DNA of 64,000 nucleotides, taken from contig OZ038498.1 of the NCBI GenBank assembly GCA_964036315.1, positions 6,384,278 through 6,448,277 of the forward strand, read 5' to 3'. This DNA is from Acanthosepion esculentum. Taxonomy: Eukaryota > Mollusca > Cephalopoda > Sepiida > Sepiidae. This document shows, piece after piece, positions 23,382-33,931 of this stretch (positions are counted from its first letter, which is position 1; each line of letters opens with the position of its first letter). The notes beneath the pieces were generated by a model. That model did no database searches, was not told where the DNA came from, and was given only the letters and a program-made list of their open reading frames with translations. The translations under genes were made by a program, and so were the position numbers.

Positions 23382-25084
23382 TTTAGAGATGATGAATGCA
23401 TTTTTTAAATCTCTTGAAACAAAAAAATATTTTATTAGAAAATTGAACCATACTTGGCTATATTTTTTGATGTAATTTAAATTAAATTTTAAAATTAGTC
23501 TTGTAAATTAAGATAACTAATTAGGTATGTGTAAATGTTTATTTATCTAATGGACAATCTTTTTATAGACTCTTCTCACACTTTCAATTCATTTGACTTC
23601 AATATTGAGAAAAGAATGTTTTCTGGAATCAAGATGAAAGCATTTTGCTGTAAAGTTTTTAATGCAATATTCTGTATTTCATTCGACTGTTGCTTTATTT
23701 TCTAGATTGTTGAAAATATACAAATCTTAGTTATGGCATTTATTATTTTTTTAAATTTCTAATTAACTAATTGCATATATTTCAATTATACATTTTATAA
23801 GGCTGTTCTATAAGGTTTTCACTGATCAGCAGAATGAAATTCCAATGCTCCAATTTTGAAGCAAAACTTAATCCTTAAACTTGTTTCCTCAAAAAAACAG
23901 TAATGATTCGTAAAAAAGTATTTTGTGTTATTATCTACAGTGTCAACCCTCCCAAATTTCAAATGAGTGCAATACCACGGTTTCAATATCAACCTGCCCT
24001 AATGCATATGTGGTATAAAAATTTTTCATCCAAAACAAAAAAAAAAGGATTTTTGAACACTGATTCCTTAGAGTCTGAGAAGACAACAGTATATATATTT
24101 GATTCTTTGAAGTACTGTTAAAAAGGCAAGGTAAAAAAGGCCAGGTAAAAACACTCCCAATAATATAATATTTTTATTTCCACTACTTTTTTTCTATTTT
24201 CTTTTTCTATTTCTTTTCTTTTTCACTCTCCTGGCTAACAATTTTCATTTGTATTAACATTTAGAACAACAATTAAACAATCTTACTAACGAAGTTAAGC
24301 ATTAATACCTTAGTGGAGACGATTTTCACAATCTTTTCTTAGGTAATTCAATTGCAATATATTTGTAGAAGTATTTATATTGTTCCAATAATAAAATTCT
24401 AAGACTTTTATATTGTAGGAATGCACAACTTCTAAAAAATTTTAAAGTTCTTCTTTTATTTATTCATGTTTTTTTTTAATAAAGAGGACTTTTTTCAAAA
24501 GAAATTATATCTTATAAATTGAATGTTAAAATAATGCAATCATAAAAGTTTTTCATTATTCACAATACACAGTGATGATCAAGAGTTATTTCATTATTTG
24601 TCTATTTTTATTATTATGATCTGTGAAACTTTATAAACAAATTTGAACTTTGGTTAGTCTTGTGAGTAACAGGAATGTCAAGTGAATAGAATTAAAAAGC
24701 AATCGAAAATAGCAATTTCAATTTACGGTAATTATTATTATTTTTGAAAACTAAGGTCAAAATGAGACTGGCACTTTGCTGAGTAGTATATGTTGTTTCC
24801 AAATATATGGTGTCTTTCAGTGTTTATTAGATTTTTTAGTTGATAGATTTGAATAGCTAAAACAAACCAAATATACATCCACATTTTTATTCTGAAGTTA
24901 ACTCGTATCTAACATCTTGTGTACAATAGATTTCAACACTGATTTTAATCCTTAAAATAATTATTTACTTCTTGTAAAATGACTATATTATTCTGCATAT
25001 AAAATTTAATTAAAAATGACTTGCCAGCTTTCCAAATTTTTACATTAATTGAAAGTTAATGGTACTTAATTCACATTTACTATT
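23382..25084. other. AT-rich unannotated stretch
   Basis: No recognisable gene. A-rich and T-rich runs only. Confidence 0.55.
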
Positions 25085-25155
25085 TTTTTAAATGCCATGT
25101 CCATTCAGGGCTATAGGCAATCATGGCTCTCCACAGTTTCCTTTTCTTTATTATC
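25085..25155 (-). repeat. RTE-like LINE 3' end fragment
   Basis: Reverse complement reads GGAAACTGTGGAGAGCCATG then TGGACATGGCAT, matching the last codons of the RTE-like LINE at 46.03 kb (TGTGGAGAGCCATGATTGC ... GGACATGGCACC). Confidence 0.7.
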
Positions 25156-25234
25156 TGTGAATTTCCAAGCTTTCTTGTAACGATAGTGGATTGGTTTCCT
25201 GCTGCCTTATCTACATTTTGGGATTTAAAGTTTT

Positions 25235-25460
25235 CTTTCTCTTAGACTGGTTGCCATTCAAGGCTATAGAGCCCAGTCTACTCTGCTATTTAAACTCTAG
25301 CTGGTGAGGGTGTAGAGAAGAAATGGATTCATGCCTTTCCCAAGAGCATTTGTGCCAAAGTATATGCTACAGTCTTGACTAGAATTTGAACTTTGCTTGC
25401 CGATTCCACTTCCTGTGCCAATATCCAGTACACTCTCTGTGCATCGTCATGTTTACAATG
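25235..25460 (-). repeat. tRNA-derived SINE
   Basis: Minus-strand SINE with body CTTTCCCAAGAGCATTTGTG (plus-strand view) and downstream segment GGTTGCCATTCAAGGCTATA shared with the 6840 copy. The head near 25440-25380 keeps a recognisable but decayed tRNA-like box B. Confidence 0.8.
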
Positions 25461-25519
25461 TGTGTGTATCGCTTTAGTTCCATGTGCCATGCCTTTTCTG
25501 CATATTTCCCCAAGGACAC

Positions 25520-25720
25520 ATGCTGGTTGAAGTAATCCAGTGACTTGAGCCAAAGTGTTGTCAGTTTAATCCCTGGCCACAGCACAAGTGAACAAAAGCT
25601 TAGAGAGTTTAGTTACTAAAGGGGGTTAACTGAAACTGAGATATCCACAAAAGGCACGGCATGTGGAACAAGAACAATCTACACCTGTGGACTAAATAAA
25701 GGGTTCATTTCAACCAAACT
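25520..25720 (+). repeat. SINE-like segment (fold-back core type)
   Basis: Box-B-like CAGTTTAATCCCTGG near 25562 and the 3' segment TGTGGAACAAGAACAATCTA with AATAAAGGGTTC near 25700. The same core lies inside the fold-back copies at 22.9 and 28.2 kb; here no fold-back arms are seen, showing that the core also exists alone. Confidence 0.72.
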
Positions 25721-25765
25721 ATTTTTGAAATTCTTCTTTGAACACACACACACACATGACAGGAG

Positions 25766-25915
25766 GCATGGTGGTGTAATGGATAGCAGCTTGACTTGAG
25801 GAATCGGAGAGCTGAGTTTGAATTCCAGTTGAATCCATTACATTCACTTATGTGCTAATACCCTTGGGAAATGGTATGAATCCTCTTCTTCTCCCCCAGG
25901 ATGAAACAGATGTCA
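25766..25915 (+). repeat. tRNA-derived SINE
   Basis: A clean tRNA-like head: box A in GGTGGTGTAATGGATAGCAG and box B GAGTTTGAATTCC. The body CATTCACTTATGTGCTAATA and CCCTTGGGAAATGGTATGAA follows, ending in a pyrimidine-rich TTCTTCTCCCCC. It is directly preceded by (CA)n (25743-25757). It shares its body with the 5S-tRNA SINEs but has no 5S head. Confidence 0.9.
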
Positions 25916-27364
25916 AACAGACTCTCTTGTTTCCCTAAGCACTATTACTACTATAGAAAATCCAACAGTTAAAAAATTTTATATCAGGAGTACCAAGAAT
26001 TCCTTTAAATCTAAGTGGTACCAACATTTATTATCTTTCACCAATAATGCATACAGAAATAGGATGTCACTTTCTAAATATTTTTGAAACTTAAAAGAAT
26101 AAAACCTCTACAGTAAAATGGAAAATATTTTTAAAAAAATCTTTAAATGAATTTGCTGACAAAAAAATCTGTTAAACCAATGATTAACTGTAAATTGCTG
26201 ACACAGTTTATCTTTTAACTTAAATTTTAGTTAAATTTTTTTTTTAAATTATGTATTACCATTTCTTATAGCCATAATTTATTAGTATATAATGGTCCAC
26301 CCTCTATTTTTATTTTGTTTATTCAGCTTAAATATTGCTATGTATTGCCATCCAGTTAGTATTATTAATATTGTTGCACATTTTTAATTTTATCTACAGG
26401 CCCCTTTAAGAAGCATCCTGAATATAAAAAATGTTTTTCTTTAAATCTGATTACCCCACCCCACCCTTCATCAAATTGAACTTGTCATATTTGTCTACAA
26501 TTATGATACATTTGTCACGGCCATATTTTCCACAATTGTCAATGATGGCCTATGTTCCAGTTTATCGTGACATGAAAAAATAACTAGCCCACCTTCGCCC
26601 TCTGAGCTTACTTTTCTATTTAGCGTAGATCTGACATTTAATTGGTTAATACAGTTATACCCACAAGTCTGTTTTTAATTCTCATCTTATGCCCCCCCCC
26701 CATAACTTTTGGAAAAGAGGTAACACTTTGTTTTAAATTTTCTTAAAAATCATTTAATCTCCAGTTACTTACCATTACCTGAAGAAGTACAATCAAAGTA
26801 TTGAAACATGAAAGCTTTTGTGTAGCGATTTCAAATGTTTTTTATAATCTCTTATAATAAAGATATAATAATAATATATTGCTCTACTTTGTATTGAGAA
26901 CTTTTTTAAAAGTAAATGCTATGAACAGTGGATTTTTACTCCATCTGTTCTTTCACTCATTTGTTGATTAAATGTAGCTTGCATAAAACCTGGTCTTTAT
27001 TTATTATTTCTCTTCTGATTAAGGCATTTAAAAAGCAAATATACTCGGCAACTGAACTATATTAGTTATGAAAATTCAGTCTTCAATAAATTAAAAAATT
27101 GCTCTTTTTAAACACATCAGTAGTAGCCATGTGTATACTACATAGGGTGTCATAGTGGAGGGCATGTTGTATCTTGAGGGACCTGAATGCAATGCCGTCA
27201 GGAGCTCTGTTTACTAGTAGGGTTACCTATGTTGGCAAGGATTCAGGAAAGGGACCAGACTAAGCATAATCTGATGGTAGGTCAAGGTGATGTTCTATAT
27301 ACAAGAACAAGTCGGCAGCCCAATGCAAGCTGTCTTCATGAACTAGCTTGTTAAGTCCTAGTTT
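25916..27364. other. Unannotated stretch with PLE-end-like motif
   Basis: At 26776-26810, CCTGAAGAAGTACAATCAAA then TATTGAAACATG resembles PLE terminal repeats (CTGANGA, a self-complementary spacer, GAAAC), followed by a TAA-rich tail to 26880. A C9 run sits at 26692. No gene recognised. Confidence 0.45.
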
Positions 27365-27393
27365 GTCACCGTGGATCGTGTCAGCTGAAGTGC

Positions 27394-27717
27394 ATGTGCC
27401 ATGGATGGAGTAGTGGCCCATGGAACCACCTCAAACAATTTGCAGCCAAGACTTTCATGCTCAAAGACTTTTCTTCTCAAAAGAGTCAAGTGGAGAAGAG
27501 TAGTCCACAAAAAAACATCATTCAAAAACACCAAAAGACAAATAGGAGAGATGAAGAGAGTCCAAAGAAAAGCCAGAGCTCTCCTTCCTCTGAACCATTC
27601 TATGCCACCATGCAGTGGTGGTGGACATCTCTTCAGATCCAACATAGAACTTATTTAACACAGAAGGAAATGACTTTGAGCACCTCAAGACTTGCCAATG
27701 ACTTTCATCGACGGTGA
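27394..27717 (+). other. Unrecognised 107-codon open frame
   Basis: A moderately GC-rich open frame, Lys/Ser/Gln-rich, with no domain that I recognise. GTCACCGTGGATCG near 27365 and CATCGACGGTGACC near 27706 are inverted relative to each other, so the frame may lie within a small repeat or DNA transposon. Overlapping frames on the other strand are equally long, so coding status is doubtful. Confidence 0.25.
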
Positions 27718-27941
27718 CCATGTTCTTGATTTGGTAACTTTTATTTAAATAATAAAAAGTGTAATTTGAAACAGGAAATAACAAATATATTTTTGCCATT
27801 TCAGTATCAGTCAGCCAAATGAAAGTAATGCCAAACTTTTCAATGATCTACATAAGATACAACAATAAATTCCTAGTCTGTAATTATGAAAAACAGTGTT
27901 TATTTTCTCTGTGAATTTCTGGGATGATCAGTTATCATTAT

Positions 27942-28386
27942 TTACAGTATCTATATTCAGATTATTGTCCTCATCTTTGTTGCTGTTATCACAATGTTTC
28001 GGCCATTGTGCTCACTGGCCTTCCTCAGTTGTATATCAATCTGGGTAATCTACAGTGAATTCTGTCTTCCTGGTAAATGGTGTCGTGGATTAATGTGATG
28101 ACCCAGTGATTATGAGTTCAATCCCTGGATCGGATGATGTGTACTTGTGGAAACGGGTGAGCAATAACTGAACAGTGCTAAATAAAAATAAGAACTAAAT
28201 GATATCCCCAGACATGAGCAGTGGAACAAGAACAGTCTACCTTTGTAGATTAAATAAAGGGTTCTGTTCAGAATTCTCTGTAGGTTACCCAGATTGATAG
28301 ACACCTGAGGAATGCCGAAGAGCACAACAGACAAAATATTGTGATAACAACAAATTTGAGGATAACAGTCTGAACATAGTCTAAAT
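27942..28386. mobile_element. Fold-back element with tRNA-SINE-like core
   Basis: Arms at about 27942-28064 and 28268-28386 (about 120 bp) are imperfect inverted copies: ATTATTGTCCTCATCTTTGT and GGGTAATCTACAGTGAATTC on the left match the complement of GAATTCTCTGTAGGTTACCC and the following sequence on the right. The 200-bp centre has a tRNA-like head (GGTGTCGTGGATTAATGTG, then box-B-like GAGTTCAATCCC at about 28109-28120) and the 3' segment GTGGAACAAGAACAGTCTAC plus AATAAAGGGTTC. Arms are older than those at 22.8 kb. Confidence 0.85.
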
Positions 28387-28965
28387 ATGCATTTATTTTA
28401 TATAACAAATATTTATTTTTCAACATAATCTCATTCCATGTCAATGCACTTCATTTACAAGTGAATATTGATTACACAGATAAAGCTATGCAGTAAAAAT
28501 TTCAGAATAAAAATTCACATAATGACCGTATATCAGACTGTCGACTGTTGTAATTGTTGATATTTATGATAAATATTTCAGGTTATTTACAAGTGAATCT
28601 GTTACTCTGTTTTTATTGGCTTTCATTCATTGTTCATAGATTTTCAAAGAGAATGAAAACTATTTTTGTAGATACATTAACATTAGAATTTTATGCTTTC
28701 ACTGATCATTATCCTTATTGATTTTTGTCTTGGTCTTCTGTTGCAGATGAATCTCAAAAGGCAAGCTGGACTGTTGCAAGGTAGGAAACCATGCCAATGC
28801 TTTTGCGTCTTAAAGCAAAGCCACAGATAACCTGAGTCTAGAAGCCATAATCATCACAAAAAGCTGCTCAGAAAAGTTCCCTTTTCTGTCCATGTGCCAA
28901 AAGTACATTGATTTAATTGGTTAAGAGATTTGTGGGTCCAGACATAAAAAGTTGTGTTGGAATGG

Positions 28966-29002
<37 letters not shown>

Positions 29003-29250
29003 CGTTATTTTTTCTTTGTTTTATTTATCTCTCTTTTTCATTGTTTATCTCTCTTTTTCATTGTTTATCTCTTTCTCTATCATTGCTCCCATTTCTCTAA
29101 CTGCTCCTATTAGAGTTATTAACCCTTTGGCGACAAAGCTTCATTTGGAGATTCAGTACCAAAAAGATGGAGCCCTTTTCACAAGCCCTCACTTGGAACA
29201 CAAAACAAAATCTATGTAAAATCACAGGACATAGCAAACTATTATAGAAA
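28387..29250. other. Unannotated stretch with (CA)n
   Basis: Contains (CA)n at 28967-28999 and a short direct repeat TTTATCTCTCTTTTTCATTG at 29024-29065. No gene recognised. Confidence 0.55.
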
Positions 29251-29264
29251 CCACAATTAAAACC

Positions 29265-29742
29265 GTCCTGGGTATGATGATAAACTTCATCCGCGTCCAG
29301 GGTAAGATGATAAACTACGTCCAACAGCAAAGCCTCTGATCAGGAGGTTTTGAGGAACATGGAACCACCTCTTAATTGCTGATATTCCCAGGTCCACCCT
29401 GATCTGGGGTGGTAGCACCTGTTAGGGTCCCAGCTATGGGCAAATAGTTAACCCCGAAACTGAGGTAAAAGGCATTATAAAAGTGTAAAAATAGGTTTTA
29501 ATACTAGAAATACTCTGTAAAAAATTATCACCAGAAATAAAATTTTGAAGAAAAAAAAATATTACCAGCAATATATTTTTGAAAAAAATATTAGCAGCAA
29601 TACATTTTTGAAAATAATATTACCACTATACCATTTTGAGGAAAAAAAATAATAGATTTTTGACAAAACAAAATATTAGCAGGAAAAAAATAGCTTTCGG
29701 AATTAAATAATCTATTGAGATTGATATGCCGTAAAACAAATC
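29265..29742 (+). mobile_element. Composite retroposon with internal minisatellite
   Basis: Head begins GTCCTGGGTATGATGATAAA and includes TCTGATCAGGAGG, ACCACCTCTTAATTGCTG and CACCTGTTAGGGTCCCAGC. A short array of about four degenerate units of the ATTACCAGCAATACATTTTT type follows (about 29525-29690). The end is GATTGATATGCCGTAAAAC with an A-rich tail. Possible target duplication AAACC at 29260-29264 and 29743-29747. Other copies lie at 46525, 54322, 55510 and 57784. No coding capacity is seen. Confidence 0.8.
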
Positions 29743-30771
29743 AAACCAAATCAGCATTGAAAGGTCCAGATGTGCAAGGAATGTGAGAAGCAATCTGATT
29801 GGCTGGTACAAAGACCAGCTAGCTAGCTAATCTCGAGGCTTGTATTATCTGGCCAATGGATCAGCCCAGTCGTTTTCTTTGTCATTCAACTTTTTCGATG
29901 AAAGATTGGTCCTGTTGTCTCCTAAGGGTTAAAGCATTTTCAAATTCCTATATGCCCATAAAATTCTTCTTTAAATTCATGACAAATTATCTTTTATTAG
30001 TATCTTGCTTCTTTATCTCATCACTTTTGCTCTCTTTTTTTTTACTCCTATCTTTTCATCTCTTTTTTCTTTCTATTCTTTTCCTGTCTTTCCTCACTTC
30101 TTAAAATTTCTTCACTCTTTGATTATTTATTTTTATTTTCTTTCACTTCTCTCTTTTTTCTTCTTTTCCCTCACCTAATCAATTTTCTCTTCACCACTCT
30201 CTCTTTTTTTCTCATTTCCTGAATTCTTCCTATTTTTTTTCATTTTTCTTTATTTTTTTGTTCTTTTCATTGATATTTTTTGTCTTATTTTTCTTTCTAT
30301 GCTTTTATTACCAAATTTCTTTTGCACTTTTTATCTAAAAAAAAATTCCTTAGTTTTTATTTCCCTTCAGTATTTTACTCTTGCCTTTTTTTATTTTGTT
30401 TTTCTCTCAAACACTTTTAAAGCACTGAGTTAATATTCTCATGAAACTGTTTTCGAGGTTACTTGGTAAAATTGTTTCCTTTTGTTGTTTCTGTCGCTCA
30501 CTGTTTTTATTGTATATTGAAGATTTTGCATATTCAACTACAGATGTTACCAAAATGCTGCATTCGAAAACTAATTATCTTTTTTCTTTTAGTGTTTCTC
30601 TTATATTTATTTTCAAACAGATTTTGAGTATCCATGTTTAAATGTGTAGATATTTTTTTTGTTATGCAATCACAACCATGTTGAGGGAGAATATTTTATA
30701 GTATTGCTCAACTGGTCAGAAGCTATTATGGAACGGCTGAGCTCACGACATTAACCCATTACTTTCCAATA
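29743..30771. other. Polypyrimidine-rich stretch
   Basis: From about 29995 to 30420 the plus strand is strongly C/T-rich and nearly purine-free in long runs. No gene is recognised; small frames are composition artefacts. Confidence 0.6.
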
Positions 30772-31208
30772 CAGTGGTTCCCAACCGATTTTAGGCCAGA
30801 CCCCATTTTGGTATTTCTAAAATTCTGGTGCCCCCCTGTAATATTTAATTCTTACATATTCAAAATTTTAATGCAATTCACATGAAGGAAGCTTAAAAGG
30901 CCATTAACTTGGTCTCTAAACAAACCTCCAAAGACCATGGTGTCCTTGAAAGAGAAAAATTAAAAAATGGATAACTGAAAGGCAGAAATGTAAAATATTT
31001 GAATGAAAGCTTATATAATAATATATAGTAATATACTTAATGATAAAATAATAATGCAAAATGAAATTTGACCTCACTAGAAAACAATTTACAGTTGATA
31101 ACTCATCCTCAAATTGCCTCCTTATTCTGTTGGTATAGTAAGCCGAAGGGGTGCAAAATATTACCATGCCCCATTGGTGGGTCATGCAACCCAAGTTGGG
31201 AATCATTA
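30772..31208. mobile_element. hAT-like non-autonomous element
   Basis: Left end CAGTGGTTCCCAACCGATTT and the reverse complement of the right end, TAATGATTCCCAACTTGGGT, share the CAGTGGTTCCCAACC-type terminus of hAT elements. Near the ends the motifs GGCCAGACCCCATTTTGG and ATGCCCCATTGGTGGGTCAT echo each other. Flanking 8-mers TTCCAATA and TTCTAACT agree at five of eight positions, consistent with a decayed 8-bp duplication. The 437-bp interior has no transposase. Confidence 0.75.
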
Positions 31209-31807
31209 TTCTAACTAATACTTTCATGTTAGCTTATTGGGAAGAGTATCCGTCTAGATTTATTGAAGAAGAACAACAACAACAACAATTGTTCTTTTAG
31301 TAATAGCAGTAAATTTATTAATAAAATATTTATGAAATATGCTATGTGCTAAGAATATATTATTTCTTTTTTAGTTTTCTATTGTAAAACTGAAATCTTG
31401 CTTTATCACGGAGCTCAGGTTGAAACTTCTTATTTATCTCAGCAATTGAAAAAAATAAAAAAATATCGAATCAAAATATTTTCCTTTGGCTTATATAATT
31501 CTTTTACATTGGCATCAAGTTGTCCATTCCATTCCTCAAAAATGTCTAATTCAAAGAACACTAGATTAATTGAAGGCTTTCTGAATTTGATACTTTACAA
31601 CTAGAATGTAATCTAAATGCTTGAAAAAGAAAAATTTTAATCTACATATTGGGTGAATAGGCAACAATGTCTACGTCTTCAACTGATTCAACGAGGGCAG
31701 TTATTATCATACAGCAAAAGGTCACCCCCTTGTTTTTTGTTTAGTAAATATGTCTTTGAGTTACAAATGTACTATTTCAGGCTGTTTCACATTTCTAAGT
31801 GCATCAC

Positions 31808-31863
<56 letters not shown>

Positions 31864-31949
31864 TCAAGATTTAAGAATATAATAGTTCAAAAGTAAAGAA
31901 AAATAATATTAAAAACAGAGCATTGATAATATTATATACAGAAAAATGA
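31209..31949. other. Unannotated stretch with (AT)n
   Basis: (CAA)n-like AACAACAACAAC near 31272 and (AT)n at 31811-31860. No gene recognised. Confidence 0.6.
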
Positions 31950-32790
31950 CTTAACTGTAAATATCAATCTTTGATGTTTCCCCAACTTCAAATTTTTTGG
32001 AATTATCCATTTTTCAAGGCGTCTGTTGTTTGAATAAGTTTATTTCTAATTTTTTCACGTCTTTCTTAATCCATTATGTACACACGGACAATTTCATGAA
32101 TTTTTGCTTTTGTTTATATGTTCAATCATAAGTGTTATAATTTTTCCATTTGTAAATTTTTCTTCCAAATTAGAAATTTTTCAATTATATCTTTTTATTT
32201 GTATGGTTTGTATTGAAGTGGTCAGGTTATATTATTAATTAAATTGTAATATTTTATGCTGCATTTCCTGTATTATGTTATATTATTATTAAAATAACAA
32301 AGTAAATATTTTTTTTCAAAGTCCGCATCGACCTATTATCTCCTTCTTCTTATTTAATAATTTAATTAAGTTAATACTGATAATTTTTCTTCTAAACACA
32401 GTCTACAATTCCTATTGGTAATATTATACAGAGAGGGGTACATTTTTATAATTTCCTATTTAACTTTAGTAGGTATATTATTTTTCTGACTCCATATATA
32501 TTTTGGTAATATAAAATATAATTGAAAAAAATTCTAATTTGGAAGAAAAAATTACTATTGGAAAAATCCTAACACTTCTGAATGAACATGTAAATAAAAG
32601 CAAAAATTCATGAATGTGTGCGTGTAAATAAAATATAGAACTCATGAATGTGCACATGTACATGGATTAAAAAAGACATGACAAAAATTAGAAATAAACT
32701 TGTTCAAACAAGAGACTTCTTAAAAAATGGATGATTTCAAGAGACATCTAAATCAGGGAAACAACATCAAAAATTTACAGTTAAGTAATT
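31950..32790. repeat. Large inverted repeat, about 250-bp arms
   Basis: Arms at about 31950-32190 and 32515-32790 are inverted copies with moderate divergence. Matching pieces include AATAAGTTTATTTCTAATTT (left) against the complement of AAATTAGAAATAAACTTGTT (right), and TTCATGAATTTTTGCTTTTG against CAAAAATTCATGAATG. The spacer is about 325 bp. The right arm has an internal duplication of the CTCATGAATGTG segment. No protein motif is visible; PLE-type inverted termini or a decayed fold-back element are both possible. Confidence 0.75.
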
Positions 32791-32816
32791 TTTCTGTATA
32801 TAATATTGTGTATACA

Positions 32817-32857
32817 TGCATACACACACACACACACACAAATATATATATATATAA
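32817..32857. repeat. (CA)n-(TA)n microsatellite
   Basis: An AC tract passes into a TA tract at about 32842. Confidence 0.95.
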
Positions 32858-33111
32858 AATAAATCCAAGAAAAATCCTTGAAAATCCATTTCAGTTAAGA
32901 TTTATTTCGTGAATATTTTTATATTCGTCACTTTAGACCGAAAGTTCTTAATGAATGGAGACAATTCCTAAATTTATTAAAATAAATTGTAACCAAAATG
33001 AATCGTTAAGTTGTTTTTCTTGATTTATTAATATATGCTCTGTGATTTAAATTGAGCTCTCTTTGGATTTATATCCTCCTTGAAATTATCCATACCAGTC
33101 AAAAATTGGTA

Positions 33112-33113
<2 letters not shown>

Positions 33114-33151
<38 letters not shown>
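33114..33151. repeat. (AT)n microsatellite next to PLE terminus
   Basis: Pure TA run ending a few bases before the terminal-repeat sequence (33160-33262) of the PLE that lies to the right. A second PLE-terminus copy at 60939 also abuts a TA run. Confidence 0.95.
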
Positions 33152-33155
<4 letters not shown>

Positions 33156-33159
33156 GGCT

Positions 33160-33262
33160 CAATATCAGAGATAGAGCGTGTATAAGTATAAAAGTGAACA
33201 TAAAAGTCAACACTTAGAGGCGACAGTCTGTTTCATGCTAGACACAATCATCAGGCCATGAT
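33160..33262 (-). repeat. PLE terminal repeat
   Basis: Shares AAAAGTGAACAT, AAGTCAACACTTA and CATGCTA.ACGCAATC.TC-type sequence with 60939-61012. It holds the hammerhead-like motif. Confidence 0.75.
33219..33257 (-). ncRNA. Hammerhead ribozyme-like motif
   Basis: On the minus strand the RNA has the conserved core in order: GGC (stem I), CUGAUGA, a 13-nt stem II hairpin (UUGU / GCAU arms with a U-U mismatch next to the core and a U-G wobble), then GAAACAGACUGUC. In that last piece ACA pairs with UGU around a GAC loop (stem III of 3 bp), and C at 33222 is the predicted residue 5' of the cut. GCC follows and pairs with GGC to close stem I. This is a type I hammerhead with a very short stem III, as reported for Penelope-like elements. 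It sits in the terminal repeat downstream of the PLE frame at 33932-35450. Activity is not shown. Confidence 0.6.
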
Positions 33263-33931
33263 TGCTGTTATTTTTCTCGGATATTTATATATACGGGTCA
33301 GTAGTGCATTGTGGGTAGTCTATTTTGGCAGTTATTTTACCGTAAGTTGTTTATTTGTTTATTTATTTATTTGGATTAAATTATTTTGCTTCATTTTATT
33401 TATTTTTAGTTTTATTTCTTATCTTATATATTTATTTATTTTTTTATTTTTTTTATTAGTCGGTGTTTTTATTAATGTAGTAAAAATTTGTTTATATAAC
33501 TTATTTAATAGTTTTGTTTAGATTTGGGAAGATAAAGCTATTTATTCAATTTTGGGGTTGATTGTTGTAGTTTATTCTAACTATTATTTTGGCGGAAGCA
33601 GTTTTTAATTTGTTTATTACTTCATGTATTTATTTAGATTGATTATCTTTATTTGTTTTTTCTAACGGTTAATTTATCGGGATCAGTTTGTTAGTTTGTT
33701 TATTTATTTGGATGAATTTAGATTAATTTATTTTACTTGTTTTTTATTATTTATTTATTATACTGTATATTTTTATTTACTCTTTGTATTCGATTTTTAA
33801 GTAACGTAGTATTTTTTATCATTATATAACAGTTATATGTGATTTGATAATTTGTTTGGGTTAATTTATTTTACTCATTTTATTGTCATTTTATTTATTT
33901 ATTTTTATTTATTAATTTTTTTTTTTTTTTT
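33263..33931 (-). other. TTTA-rich 3' region of PLE
   Basis: Low-complexity TTTATTTATTT sequence between the PLE stop and its terminal repeat; similar sequence follows the same AAATTTGTTTTCATGTCTGC junction at 47.68 kb, so it is probably PLE untranslated sequence. Confidence 0.55.

Noticed and set aside
25766..25850. Possible tRNA gene
   Set aside because: Box A and B are present, but the sequence continues into a shared SINE body and recurs in several copies; acceptor and anticodon stems are not preserved.
26776..26830. Full hammerhead at the PLE-end-like motif
   Set aside because: Stem II pairs over 5 bp, but stem I and the cleavage triplet do not fit.
33253..33931. Hydrophobic plus-strand frames resembling membrane proteins
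   Set aside because: Produced by TTTA-rich low-complexity sequence on the strand opposite the PLE.
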